DNA of 64,000 bases from Datnioides undecimradiatus (Eukaryota > Chordata > Actinopteri > Lobotiformes > Datnioididae). The notes beneath the pieces are model-generated. The model made no database searches, had not been told where the DNA came from, and was given only the letters and a program-made list of their open reading frames with translations. The stretch lies in contig WARS01000052.1 in NCBI GenBank assembly GCA_008933995.1, positions 5,022,001-5,086,000 on the forward strand, written 5' to 3'. The translations under genes were made by a program, and so were the position numbers. This document shows positions 41,661 through 59,728 of this stretch, piece by piece (within the stretch, counting starts at the first letter, position 1; the number at the start of each line of letters is the position of its first letter).

Positions 41661-43290
41661 TGATTATTCAACTAAATTGAAAAGGTAACATAATAAAACA
41701 CAACAGATATGTTTCAACATTATCTGACATACTTTTTGATTACACTTGAATAGATTTGAAAATAGATTTTGTCTGCATTTCCTTGAAGAGTTCAAATATG
41801 GCGAAAGTCTCTAAGTGTTCAACATTCTTGGGGAAAGAAGGTATAGAAGATACAAGTAAACAGGTAAAGGACACTGCATATGGCCTTTTATAGTCACATA
41901 TGCACATACATGTACCAGGACCTTCATGCCTCTTCTTTTAAGCCATTACATGCTCTTAAGTTACATGTTCTGCAAAGCGGGGGTGTACCAAAGCACTCTC
42001 AGCCCTCAGTCATTAACCCCCTCTCCATCTGCTGACACAACAAAGTGAACAACCGCATAATCAGATGACAAGTGATGGAAAGAAATTAAGCAGGAGGGAT
42101 GGGGTGGGTGGTGGAGAAGATGTCTTAAGCTTTCCTTAAAAGACATCGCACAGCAGGCGGCTCATCAGGAAATTGGGGTGTCAGCTAGCTGTCAGGGTGC
42201 ATTGACCTAACAGGGCTAGTTTGCTGGGCAGCTGTCGTTGACGTGTCAATCTTGCTCTCAGCCAATCAATCCTTGGTGGAAAGGGGAGCAGCTTTTAGAG
42301 AGAAGGGAGGGAAAGACCTGTCACGCATCCCATCATATATCTACTGAATAACATTAACTTAAAAATGGCATACTTTATCCAAGTTTAGATTTAAAGTGAA
42401 AAAGAGAACAGCCTGGATTTAAGAGCATGGCCATTTCAGTCTCAATAATAATCATCAATGCACACAACTGTATATGAACTTTAAAATGGCTTTTGCCACA
42501 ACTGTAATCTCTCATATAACAAAAGTTGACTCTTTTAGTTGGTACTCACCCACCAAACCCTCCTGTTGTCTCTGAAGGTCAAGCAAGTGCTCTGGAAAAG
42601 TGTGTGTTAGTGCAGCGGAGGAGAACTGCTGCTTGTGTTCAGTGCCGGCTCTGTCTGGGTGACCACGAAGCTGCCTATCTCCCCCCATTGCTTCGCTCCC
42701 GCTCCCCTCAGCCTGGGCATGTCAGCTTTCTGGGGCACAGCGGCCTGGCTCCCCAGGGAGAGGAGACAAAGAAGGAGAGGGGTTTGTGGAGGGTGTGGAG
42801 GGGGGTAGGGCATAAATAAAATAACACTCGTGTTTCACCTTGGAGAGGCCAGTTACCTGTTGTTGTTTTCCTCTATGCAGATTTGAAATCCAGAAAAGCT
42901 CATGAATATCCCTGGGAAAAGTGACATCTTCCCTTGGGTTTACATGTCTACACCTCATGGTTTGGTCATTGTTAAGGAGTGCTGCATGGTGAGTGACAAG
43001 CTATCAACACATTACAATGAACTGTGCAGGGTGGGAAGCTTGCTAATTCCGTTTTCATGGCAAGCATACTGTACAGAAAGACCATTTTACAGTAAACAAA
43101 GGTCATTATAATTTAGATTACAAGTGAAAACAACATGCCACACCATACAGATACAAAAGCTGGTCAACATTAAAGTATAACAGTAGTCTTAAATATCAAA
43201 ACAGTCATTTAAAAGGCGGACAGACTGCCTCCCTGCAACGAATAATTAACAAGTCAACTATGCTTTCAACTGTGCACAGCGGTGCTCTGA
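41661..43290. other. Noncoding stretch, no gene recognised
   Basis: No supported exon. 42526-42820 is GC-richer, is open on both strands, and ends in a G-rich run near 42778-42808. It shows no recognisable domain. Confidence 0.55.
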
Positions 43291-43460
43291 AATGAATGCT
43301 AATACCAACATGCTAACATGCTCACAGTGAGATTGCTAACATGCTGATTAGCAGGTGTAATGTATACAATGTATATATCAAGGTAGTTTACTAGATTAAC
43401 CTGCTAGCATTAGTTAAGGTCAGTACAGCCAATGGAAATGTCATAAACCAAATACAGGAT
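43291..43460 (+). repeat. Teleost interspersed repeat relic (GCTAACATGCT type)
   Basis: AATGCTAATACCAACATGCT, ACATGCTCACAGTGAGATTG, CTAACATGCTGATTAGCAGG and, further right, GGAAATGTCATAAACCAAAT follow the order of a noncoding repeat I remember as abundant in percomorph fish. It is diverged and lacks clear ends; the class is unknown to me. Confidence 0.65.
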
Positions 43461-46400
43461 AAAAACAAATCATTAAATCACCAAACGTCTCTCTCTCTCT
43501 GTGAACATATGCACACAGTGGTGGTGCATGGGTTGTAAAGGCGGTTTATCAGGTCGGCTGTTAAATAAGCAGAAAACATGACAATTGATTTCCGAAACAT
43601 CTTCATTATTTCCAATCAGCTTTAACTGAAAACTGCAAGACTTCATGTTTTTTTTTTGGTAAATTAAACTGGGAATACTGTGGAGAAGCACTGGAAGGGC
43701 TGGGTCTCAAAACAGATTTTGACACACTATGACTAAACCGAGCCATACATGTTTAACGTTAGGTGTTGCCCAGGGCTGCCATATATAATTAAAGTGTTTC
43801 TGTGCCGCCACCCCCTCCCCCAACGTCTGTCGGGTAAAAGGTTAGGGAATTCATTGAAAAAAGTGTTTTGCAAATAATGTGAACTGACTGTAATACAAAA
43901 AAGCTTAATACTAGCCCAATTTTAGTATGCTCCTCCATTTGTCAGATAAAAAAATATATAATCTTTATTGTTTGTACCAGCTCTATATACAAAGAGACAA
44001 ATATATCCAGTATGTGCATGTTAGTCCCCAAGAAGTTTCAAGAAGTCCACTCCTCAGTCACTGACCCTGCATGCACTACAGTACAGTAAATATGTTAGAG
44101 TAGCAGTAATGACCTTGATGTTTCTGCCACTCTGCAAAATCCAGTGATGATGGGTCCATTCCAGCACATCAATTATGAGACGCGTTTGTTGAGGTAATGT
44201 GGTGCACGCAAGCCAATGGGCGGGGGTGGACGAGACCTGCTGCACTATTCATGTCACCATCTGCTCCCTTTCAGAAAGTCTTGCTCCACAGGCCCGTGGG
44301 CTCTGGAACCAGGCCGTGGGCTGTGTCGCTGGTCTAATTCCTCCAGCAGTGCTCAGAGTCACTGCACAAACATGCGATTTAGCCCAGCCACCGCTGCTGC
44401 CCTCGCTGTTTTGGTCACGGCTCTACCACCATGTGCAATACAAACAGCCAGGCGGTGCACCTGTGCAATTGGAATCTGCAGGAATGGGGAGAGAATATGA
44501 GGGAGCAAACACAAGCAGCAGGGGACTTCCACAGCAATAACAGGGATCAATAAAGAAAGCACAAGGGCGACAGCTGAAAGGGGTCATCACATAAGATCCC
44601 AAAGCCAAACACATGAAATATAAATGCCGTTGAAATAGACAGGATTTCTCTTCCAAAGACAAATTTCCAAAGACCAAATGTGCTTTGTGTTTCCAATCTT
44701 TTCAATCTGTGTTAAAACCCATATCCAAGGCAGTTCTATTGGCAACATGACTCAGGAAGCTGTTGACCCACTGCCCAATTTGTCTTTGAGGTGATTAAGA
44801 CCTGGCAATGGCCTAATTGAAAGCCTTAGTTTGCACTTCTCTTAGTGTGTTTGTAAAGTAAATCCATGCTCTGATTGAATGTAATATCCACAGTGAATAT
44901 CTATGAAAGGGGGCTATGTATCCTGATGGAGGCATCTTATCAGTATGCAAATTGAACAGCTCACTTTGCTCATTATGTTAAATGAGCCGCGACTGAATGA
45001 GTTTGTCTCAATTATTTCAAAGTTGTGCTGGGTGCCCGTTTCACATAGTGGTATTTTAGCCTCATATTAGAGTCTCTGTGTAAGATTCAGGGCTAAGCAG
45101 AGCTTGTCACACTCTACATTCGGGATGCCTGGGGTGCAAACCACACACACAGACAGACACATGCACACCATAGGCTAAATATTGGCCACCCTGTGGGGTG
45201 TCAGCTATAAAAGATGACTTAGCCAGGCAATGATATCATTAAAGACTAAAGCAGAGAAATGTATGAGGACACAAAAGGCCAACCTTCATGTTGCTCTGTG
45301 TGCTGCTGTATAATCTGTTGGTGGGGGGTATGAATAAGCTCACTGCAAGGACAGCAAAGGTGCTGGGAAAGGGTAACTGTGACACAGACCAATGCACTAA
45401 TGTATCAACATCATTTCATGCTTTTTTATTCACTATCATTCAGTTTCCCCTTTTGGGACAAATAACGGATATCTTAATCTTAATCTTAATCTTAATTAAT
45501 TTAGCTAGTGTGTTTGGGAGGAAAATTTTCTATTTTGACTGGATTGGTTCTAATTTGGCTAAATTATATGTATGTGGCTTATGCAAGAGTTATTGAAAAT
45601 GTGATTTTTCTGGTTTATTATTTCCTAATGTTACATCTGACCTTGTAATAACATTGTCATTCTTTTCTTTATAGGTCCCTTTTAGCAACAGTATAACTTT
45701 GCTATTGTATAGTTTAAGAAATTTATAGTATTTTCATTGTGGAACAATCATAAAATAGCTTAGTTTCTCAAATTTACACCAACAAACTGCTTCTTTTTTC
45801 TCTTGAGGAAATGAAACATCTTTTCTCCAGGTATGTTGTCTAGATTAGGTTAGACATGAAATCCTAATTTCTAATTTTTCTGAATACTCCTTCATAGTAC
45901 TTAAAGGCAACCTATTTGTAGATATACAAGTTGCCATAGCATGTTGCCATGGTGAAAGAGCCTCTACACCGAGATATGATGTGACAGCTATCAGGTGAGG
46001 AAGCTGGAGGCTTGACAAGACTTGCCAGTGACCAGAAGATGAATGAAAAATCTGTCAAGGCTGTGGGATCAATAACCCCACTGCACTGAGTTCTGCTTCA
46101 GAATTAGTTGTAAAATTTGGTGCTAATATCACTCAAATAAACAAATAAACTGCTAATACTGGAAGCAGGGTTTGTATCAGCTGGGAGCAAACACTGACAG
46201 CCCAACATTATGCAGTTTAGCACAAATTAAGTTTGTATGAGAAATACAGTCATACATCATTTACCTCTTTTATACTGTCATGGACAATATATATAATTCA
46301 TGCTTAATTCGTAGAATTAAACATCAATCATGAATTCTTTTCTCATCTTGAATAATTCTGCATCGAATTTCAAGCAATATATTAATAAATAAATTTCACA

Positions 46401-48005
46401 GAGAGCAAAATGTCTCATGGCCCTTTTTAATCCTGTTTTGGAAAAGCTTATGTTCATAGTTCTTGCTTCAATACTGCCCCCATGTGATATGAAACTGAAT
46501 ATTACCCAGGGTCCACATGGCTCAAAGGAATCATAATATGTTGTGTTCATGATTACTTTTAAGCCATCAACAAAAACACAGCTCTCCAAAGAGCCATTAT
46601 CATTATAGTGTAATGAAGTCACCTGAACCCAATATTTTCTTTGACCAAATTATTTTCAAACAGGAAGGTAATTATTTAGGCTTGAATGCACTTGACTAAA
46701 TGAATTTGTCATTCTATAATTTAGTACATTCAAATTGACCATGTTTAAAAAACAAACAAACAAAGTCCTTTGCTTTTATCAGAACACAGCATGAAAACAC
46801 ACTTTCACTCTCTTTTTGAATTTCTCAGTGCAGTGTGTGACAGCTGAATGGATCCAAAAACTCAGTTGCTTCGTCTTTAAGTTGATGACTGTCTTTCTCC
46901 TTGGGTGATGGGAGAGGCAGGTCTGGTGCACCATATGAAATATGAAACAGGATGGGGACACCGTTGACAGCCATGTCACAAAGCATCAGTGAGGATGACA
47001 GGACCAAAGACCCCAGTCTGCTACGCTGACATCTCTGCAGCTAATCGGAAGGTACAGGCCCTCACAGCTGCCGGACCAAAAGATGGAGGGAGGGTCAATA
47101 ATTTAGCAGTTGCAATATGTTGACGCTAGGCCAATGTTAAGGTCTCCTTCCATCCTTCTCCTGCACTCTCTGTCACCCTGACTTTCTCATGTGCACATTT
47201 TGTGAAGAAAGATTCATCACATGCTTTGTGGTTCTTCACATGAAACAATTTGCAAATTTAGAAAAACATAGGATACTTTCAGAAAGAATGCAGGCGTTTA
47301 ACTTTTATGTTACCATTATTTTCAATTAGTATGCATTATTTAATTGACACACTAAAGTGGTTCAACATTTCTATCTGTACACTTTAATGAATACAATACA
47401 AACCGTGTGATTTGTTGGTGTTTACACCACCTTTACAGAGTAAGTAAGGATCACTTCACTGCCATTGCTATGTCTTAGTCTTTCTATGAAGCATTAAAGG
47501 ATTTCCCAGGCTTTCTCCACTCATTGGTCACGTTGCCATGACAACAGAGATGAGCTGAATGTTCTGTCAGGCATCACCTTTGCTGTCTCACCTCTGGTGG
47601 CTGGCACTCCAGTGTCAGTGGTCCAGAGTTGCTGACGGGAACTCAGTGGGTGGTCAGAGAAGGGACGGGGAGAAGGCCAGGGTGACGGGACAGGAAGAGA
47701 AAGGGAGGAAGTAAGGATGGAGATTTGGCTCACTGGCCCTCTGGGCCCCAACGCTGCCCTAATGACAGATGCCAGTGTTGCACTCAGGTGAAACTGAAAA
47801 GGCTGCATTGTGATGGCAAGGAGCCATCCCAGTGGAGGGCAAGAATACTCAAAGCAGGAAGGACACGAACAGGCATCCTAGGTCTTATTCGGGACACTAC
47901 TTGACCATGTGGTCGTCCCATTACACATCTTTTGAGAAGCAATTTAAAGAAACAAAAATGAATTAAAAATAATGAAATCATATTATTCTAATTCATTGTT
48001 AATTG
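43461..48005. other. Noncoding stretch, no gene recognised
   Basis: No supported exon. It includes a GC-richer patch open on both strands (44199-44560), an enhancer-like block at 44815-45060 with an exact POU octamer, and a (CTTAAT)4 repeat. Frames at 46317-46622 and 46825-47007 (minus) read as plausible peptide but belong to no family I know. Confidence 0.55.
45473..45496 (+). repeat. (CTTAAT)4 tandem repeat
   Basis: Four exact hexamer units followed by TAAT. Confidence 0.9.
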
Positions 48006-48056
48006 TCCATCCAGCCATTTTCTGTAACTGCTTTATCCCTTTTCAGGGTTGTGGGG
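48006..48056 (+). repeat. Fish interspersed repeat relic (CCATCCATTTTCT type)
   Basis: TCCATCCAGCCATTTTCTGT, then AACTGCTTTATCCCTTTTCA and GGGTTGTGGGG. It resembles the widespread fish repeat in which a CCATTTTCT word precedes a CGCTTATCC word and GGGTCGCGGGG. Only about 50 bases survive. Confidence 0.6.
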
Positions 48057-49633
48057 CATTGTTAATTGTATTTTTGCAAAATCACTTCTGAATAGCACAT
48101 GTCCAACCGAAACTTAGCAAATGTGACCGCATCGTAGGCCTGTAATTCTCTTGATATTGAAGCTTTGCACATATGGCTTTTAAAACAATGACTCTGCACA
48201 TATGAAGAGTCGTTAACCTTTACAAATTCAAGACTGAGTTAATCAGTTTGTACCTGATCTAGCCTCCTGTAAGTTGCAATTGTTAGCATGTCTAGTTCAT
48301 TAGCTTACTACCAAAGTAGCACTGGCCAGTGTCAAGTGTCAAGGTATCTCATGCAATTTATAGTAGATTTGTAGGTTATGAGTAGAAAGTCATCCTGAAA
48401 CAGTGTGTCCAACCAGCTCATGTTTAAGCATTGGGCTTTACATTAGTTAGAACTTTGATAAAAATCTGCTAGCAAATAGTAAACAAAATCCACACTCACA
48501 GGTGCTTTTGTTTACTTCTGTATGAAATCAAAGGCCAATTGTTTCAAAACTGGCTGCAAATTTCGAGTGTTCAATCTGCCAATTGTCACCGCTGCACATG
48601 TGCCATGGAGAACAGCAAGCTGACAGGCATAGCAGGCGTAACAGTGACTGGAGGAGACAAAGCTTGGCAAACGGTCAGTCCATTTAGGTCTTTCCAACAA
48701 AACATTATTTTTTATTTCAAATTACTTTAAGTCTGACTCCAAATTAAGTTAATCAATTGAGAAGCAAATTACTGGTCATTAATGGAGTCTATGCTGTAAC
48801 TCCTCTTACCCTGGCCTTCAGTGTTTAAAGTTTCTGACAGCCTATTAGCCTCGGGTAACCTCTCAAGACGGCAACAGAGCAGCTGTCATTGCAAGGGCGT
48901 TAAAGGATTCCGAAGTCTGAGAAACACTACTTTTTGAACAGATGATGGGCGAACAGTATCATCACATAGTTCTTCATGCCTGATCTGACCAGATTTTACC
49001 AACAGATGGACAAATTATCTGCGTATGGGTGATTCATGTATAGTGATGTTAGATTTGCAAAAGAATCGCTCTTTTCGAATGACTCTTAGGGAGGAACAAA
49101 TCAGCTTGACTTGCAAAGAGGAAGTGAATCCTAAATTCTGCTTCTCTGTGGTGCATGACTTCATGTACAGTTGTGCATAAGAGCTGGAGAGACTGTCTGA
49201 GTCAAAGGTTAACTCGTTCATTCTGCACACACCCCCTGAGCCACTGCTCAACAGCGAGCTACCCAGCATGAAGCACATACCCCCCCCGGTGGGGTGTCAT
49301 TCATGACTTGGATTGCTAGTGGCAGGGGAACAAAATGAACCAGGATATGGGGGGAAAAACACCTTCTAATCACTTTATGTAGTACTTTAAGTTTGCAAGT
49401 TTAGGCTGTATTCATTCATGGATGTCAATCCCTCTCACCCATCAGCTGCTTTCAAGCTTTCAAATGTGAAGCTCAGGTAACAATTTATCTAAATTTATGA
49501 TGTTTATTTTTATGCATGGATGTTTCACTGCCAAATGCTGCAATAAAAATATTTAAATTAGCATGTATTTCCATCAAACTGCAAATTAGTAAAGAAAAAA
49601 TCTAATTCATCATTCACGTTGACTAAAATATTA
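48057..49633. other. 3' flank of amy2a, no gene recognised
   Basis: No supported exon. The open frame at 49015-49278 (minus) has no domain. Nothing recognisable as a second amylase or its remains is seen. Confidence 0.6.
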
Positions 49634-49639
49634 TTTATT
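49634..49639 (-). terminator. amy2a polyadenylation signal
   Basis: AATAAA on the minus strand, 20 bases after the TAA stop, extended as AATAAATAA. Cleavage would be expected near 49610-49625. That gives a 3' UTR of only a few dozen bases, in keeping with the very short 3' UTRs known for vertebrate amylase mRNAs. Confidence 0.75.
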
Positions 49640-49658
49640 TTAAGTTTTCAGGATGTAT

Positions 49659-54292
<4,634 letters not shown>

Positions 54293-54317
54293 GCTTTCCC
54301 TGGGTGAGCGAGAAAAC

Positions 54318-54428
54318 CACAGTCACCTGCTGCCACACTGTTAGTATTTATCCTCATTTTCTCTCCCTCCTAGACCAATGAGAGACTGGCAAATATCAGT
54401 ATGGAGGTTAAACAGGTGCTCCTTTCTC
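54318..54428 (-). promoter_or_regulatory. amy2a proximal promoter
   Basis: Read on the minus strand. GATAAATA (54345-54352) is a TATA-like box about 53 bases before the ATG, so transcription likely starts near 54320 with a 5' UTR of 25-30 bases. An inverted CCAAT box is at 54375-54379. A FOXA-type TATTTGC is at 54389-54395. CAGGTG (54413-54418) is followed four bases later by TTTCTC (54423-54428). That layout matches the PTF1 E-box plus TC-box of pancreatic acinar genes with one TC-box mismatch, in opposite orientation to the gene. The motifs are seen directly; factor assignment is inference. Confidence 0.6.
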
Positions 54429-57400
54429 ACGGCATCCTACTTTGTTTCAAAACTAGCAGAGGGAATAGCTTTAAAAATATGTGCCAAAGATCCCCATGCT
54501 TTCTTACTCTGATAGTGGAATATCTATTGCACTCAGTTTAATCTTGCCTGCAGGTCAACGCAAGCTGAAACTTAAAAGAATCATATATCATACCTATATG
54601 CCTTGTCATGTGGCAGTAACCTCAAGGATTCAGCAGTATCATTCCACAAAAACATCATTTTCTGGCTTTAAACATTATTATAATATCCATCTTGCATCGT
54701 CATGAGATTTATCATTAGTACCAATACAAATACTATATGAACAAGCATTTACCTCTCAGAACAGTCTGGATTTACCTTAGTTTCAGCATTTGGCCATTCA
54801 GTTCAATAACAAGATGCTGCTGCAACAGCCAGTTTAAACTTACCCTTTGGTTTTGGACAAAGGTCTATTTTGGACAAAACAAATAAAAAGCTGAGGCTGG
54901 TACGTGCTCTATCAGTTCTTTTTTTATATGTGTGCATGCGTGTTTGTTAGAGGAAAAGGAGTCACGTGTCGGAAAATAAATGCAGTCATTTACTTTTCCA
55001 CATTAATTTTTTTAACCAATTGAATGTGTGAGCGTTTATGTAAGAAGTGACTGTCCTTGAAATGTATTTGGCAATTAGTCCTAAATGCTGAAAACATTGG
55101 TAGTAGAGAGCTAAGCTTGGAAAGAACAGTATTTATTTTACATCACATTTTCAGGTTCTGTATTATGAATTCAGAGATCAAGATAAGAAAATGTAATGAG
55201 TTATATTAGAATTTTAAAGGTTGAATGTCTTTATTTATTTGATCAGTCACAATGTGTGAAAAACACATGTGCTAATGTATTCCTGGCAAGAAAATGAGGC
55301 TTCACCATCCATTCATCAGGTCTTACACCTGGAGCCAGATACATAAACAGTGCATACGCATAAAAAGTAGAAGTTTGATGGTACACCATTCCCCACACAT
55401 ATACCAGTATTCATAAAAAGGAATGTGCATTGAGACGTTTGACCTAAACCTTAGGCACACAGATGTTTCAGGGTGTACATCATTTGATGGGACACATTGT
55501 GGGAGTGGAAATGAACCTTGTGCATGTGCACCCATTTCCACAATGATTAAGATTCATAAAACAGAATCAGGTATGCACGTCACTTACAAAATGAGCAGAA
55601 AACAATGCATATGGCTCTTTGTGTATACAAACAAATCTACACAGTGTTTTATGCATTGGTGGGGCTGATTGGTATTGACATTTGAAATTACCTGGCAGTC
55701 ACTTTGTCATTTCTGACAAGCAAAAAAAAAAAAGTTGGTTGTGCAACAGTTACAAAACGTCTTTGGATAACTTCACAGTGTTATTCTCATCGAAGGGAAA
55801 CTAATACAGATAAGCTGCACACAGGTGAGGAGGGTCAGATGCCAGTATTTGTTATGTAAAACTAGTAAACCAGCCCTGACAAACACAAGCATTCTCCCAT
55901 GAGGGGTTCCAAGCAAGACCTTTTACTTAGTTACTGTATGTGGGTAAGAGGTCATGTTGCAAATGTGTCAACTCAGGAGAGGACTTTACAGTACTGAAGG
56001 TAAATCCTCAATATGAATTCAATTACCTTGTTTCTGTATGGACAAACAACTTTTTAGCAGATTCGCATTAAAGCAGCCAGCAGATGCTAGCAGTAAAAGT
56101 CTCACGGACGATCTAAAACTCCAATTTAAGGGTCACCTTAATTGTCAGGTTACATAATATTAAACAGTTCTCTGGCTTTATATTGAATTCAGAAGAAAAT
56201 AAACAAGTTGGAAAGCTGATACAATGATCTAATAGATTAGCCTCATTATTCTGATGGCATTTTTAGTTTAGATTTTATTGTCCATGTGAGACATCTGATC
56301 AGCTAATTCTGAAACATCTGATCAGTTGATGTTACACCTTTACATAAAGGATCATTACATCAATTAACTTTACCTTAACAGCATTTAAATGCTGCCTGCA
56401 TGTTAATAAATCTGTAATTAAATTGAAATAATAAATATAAAACTCTGTATAGGACTATTTGCATAGTGAGGACCACACAGTACCCTGGGCCATGCACTAC
56501 TGACTACACGTTACCGTTTCTACAGCTGCATATCTGCTACACTGCATGAATGTTTGAAGCACCACTGAAGTTTGGGGTCCCAGAGGGTCTCAGAGACAGC
56601 AGCTGTAAATTAATGACAGTAAATTAGATTTGTCTGTGTGTATATGTTTTATATGTAAATATTGCTGAACAATTTTAAATGTTTTTAATGGAGGACTAAC
56701 CTCTCTATCAGATCTATCAGTCTTAAAGAATGATACATGTGTGCATGCTCAGCCTATATAATATGTAAAACATTACATATTTCCTTATTTGATGTAAAAT
56801 CAATGCTATATCATCATTTTCAGATTTTGTCACTGCAAACAGATATGCAAGCCCAGTTAATAGCAAAAGCAATCGTAATTTCCACAGGTTTTCAGTATAA
56901 TCAAGGGATTAATACATTTGGCATTTATTATTAGTATTTTAACATACACGTTCATATGGTATTCATGTTAAAAAAGGAGAAAAAGAACAGTAACGCCAAT
57001 GTCAACAAAACACAAGGGGTGAAAATGACCTTATTTATGTAAAGTGAAGAGTCATGTGGAGTCACTGTCCTGAAAGCACCGACAGGGCACACACTGTTAC
57101 ATTTTAACTGCCTGTCCAGTGTCAGTTATTGTGAAACTCTGATAGGATGTACTTCCATATAACAATAGCTCCCCCAATGGTTCTTGAGAGAAACTGCCTC
57201 ATAAACATGCACAGTGTATACATACAGTCCTGTAGAGTAAAGTATTATAAAATATGTATATACTGGCATGTAATGTGTTTAGAATTTAAAATCACCATGA
57301 AACACAACTTTTGCATCCTGCACTTTTCAATATTGCTGTAGCGAAACAATTTTAAGAGGGTTCAGCATTAACAGTTAACATAAAAACTTGTGTTCTGTGT

Positions 57401-58510
57401 GTCACCGCAGTTGCATTGTGTAAAAAAAGGGCAGTAAATGCCACACAAACTGTAGGTTCATGTGTGTTGAAAGCTTTTGTAAACAAGGCCTGTTGTGCCT
57501 CATCATCCCTCATCCCACCTGCTTACTATCTGACCCAGCTCCTGCCCCTCCCGTCCCCCCTGTGGAGAGTATGTCAAACAGACATCTGACCTGCCTTACT
57601 GGGTTTCGTTCCGGGTCGCTCCCCCCAGTGAGTCTGTGAGTCGCTGGCATGTAAAAGTGAAGGGGTCCCCGACACGTTTGTGGTGGAAACACTCACTAAT
57701 AACTCTTCCCGGTGCAGACTGTGAGCGTTGACACATAAGGACTAAAGGGATAAAGATATAATTTTACAGTGCAGGCTTTGTTTTTTAGGTTGTGATGCCC
57801 GGTTCACAGTAGCAGCCCTGTTCTCTGGTGCTCTTTGAAGCTGCACTAATAAACCACACAAAAGCAGACCAATACACATTCAAAGGCATGAAAACAATTG
57901 CAACACTTAAAAAATAAATGCATAAGTAGAGTTAATTATTTGAAGCTAACTGATAAAGCTGCAAAGTTAAGGTCAAATGTATGTTTTTGCTCTTTTGGGG
58001 TCAAAACCGGACCAAATATGTTGCATGTGCAACTGATTTTAATTGGCCACTTGGGGGCAGCAGAAACATCACATCACATATTAACACATTTTAACGCGTG
58101 ACTAGACAGATGCAGAACAATTCCATAATTCGTGTTTTGCTCTTGACCCACTAACCAACTGAGGGAAACATCTAGGTTTTTAGTTGATAATTTCTACAAC
58201 AATGTTCACTGCTTGAATGATGGGGTGACTGAGGGTGTGATCCCCTAATTAAGACATTGTGACCAGGAGAACAGGAATATTTCAAATATTTATGCATGGA
58301 AGAATATTTCAGACACCCATTAATGCATTGTCACCCTTATAAATGTCTATACTCACAGGCAAAGAGCAAGCCAACAGAGGCGCTGTAGGTTAATGCAAGT
58401 AGCTAGCTAACTATCTAGTTTGATATAGCAAATCTCTACAGATGAACCCTAGCATTTCCAACCTGCTCTAAGTTGCTGACATTATGTTATAAAAGCAAGA
58501 TACCTTAAGG
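54429..58510. other. 5' flank of amy2a and distal noncoding DNA
   Basis: No supported exon. 55330-55660 has paired CATACGCATAAAA and TTTTATGCAT words that may be a decayed transposon, not confirmed. A poly-A run lies at about 55721-55732. A modestly GC-rich patch near 57500-57720 is open on the minus strand without a domain. Confidence 0.55.
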
Positions 58511-58559
58511 GATATAATATATATATATATATTATTATTATATATAATATATATATAAT
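58511..58559. repeat. AT-rich palindromic tract
   Basis: Almost pure AT, TATATAATATATATAT-type repeats on either side of a short ATTATTATTA centre. It can fold back on itself. Confidence 0.9.
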
Positions 58560-59034
58560 CCACTGAATCTAGTTTCCCCTTTACAACCCCAAAATAAAGT
58601 TGACTCAAGAAACCAAAAAAGTAGCTGCAGATTGATAATTGTATGTAGGTTCATTGCTAGCGAGAGGTACCATTACACATTGTTTTCACGTTGTCTTTTG
58701 ACACATGGCTGCTCTAAAAATATCCATTGTAGCCACATTCAGGTTTCTTTTGAATTACTGGCATGAGGCTTTTTTATCCCAGTGACGCAGCATGCTCTGT
58801 GGGAGGAGATGTCAAAGGGAGGGTTTAGGCCCTAACTCGCTCACATTTTCCCATGGGCCCCCAAAATTCCAGTCAGACCAAAGTCCTTTCCTGTATGGAC
58901 AACACAGGACATACCTCCAGAGGCGATGAAGGGTTCGGGGGGACAAAGCTTTCTTTCACAGCTCGAGCTCTGAGACCAGGTGAAAGAAGAGAAGCTGGTC
59001 ATTTGATTCCCGCCCCTGGTTCTGTCATGGGAAA

Positions 59035-59360
59035 GTGGAAGAGTCATAGCAAAAGAGGGGGAGGCCTGAGGGTTGACTGAAGACAGGGGGAAGAGAAAGT
59101 GAGGAAGAATGAAAGAGATAAAAAGAAAAGGGGGTCAGCAGGTTAAGGCAGAGAGGGAAGAAGAGAGGAGGGATGAGAGGTGGGTGTGCGATGTTCATTG
59201 AAGACAAATGAGAAAAATAAAGAAGAGAAAGTGCAGGAGCTGCAGAGAGGGGGGCGCTGCTGTAGTTCAGGGCAAATGAGGAAAAACACAGAGGGAGTGA
59301 GTGGAAAAAGAGAAGGGGGAGTAAAAAAAAAGGTAAAGGGAAAAAAAAAGACCACTGATG
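59035..59360 (+). repeat. Long purine-rich tract
   Basis: About 320 bases strongly biased to A and G on the plus strand (GAGAGAAAG, GGGGGAAGAG and AAAAAAGG blocks), with a few interruptions. It is low complexity and not coding. Confidence 0.8.
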
Positions 59361-59728
59361 GAAGGATAAAAAGCTGTATGCACCTCGTCTTCCTACACCT
59401 CAGGTTGCTCTCTGAGCCAGACAGCTCCGGTTTAAGAGCTGTTGGCTAACAGATAGCACATGGCACAGTGGATAAAAGCAATGACACAGTGTGCAGAGTT
59501 CACATTGTTTCACTATTGTAACTGGTATTGCAGACACAAATCAGCAGGGTTGTATTCAACACAAAGCTGCATCACTCACGGCTTTTGGACACATAAAAAT
59601 CCACACTGTATTGGTTGAAGAGGTGTCGAATGAAAACATTAAACACATTTATGGTGCGGTAATAGTCTGATGTAAAGCATTTGTCGCTTCACTGGGCACT
59701 GCAGAAAATTTACTGCCCCTAACTTTGC

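Noticed and set aside
44199..44560. GC-richer patch open in three frames
   Set aside because: Open frames on both strands reflect composition; no domain and no convincing splice pair.
46317..46622. 101-codon minus-strand frame that reads like ordinary protein
   Set aside because: No family recognised, no splice borders or start context seen; chance length.
47521..47808. Minus-strand frame with GPRGP, considered as a collagen exon (COL11A1 neighbours amylase in mammals)
   Set aside because: No Gly-X-Y periodicity and no 54-bp exon structure.
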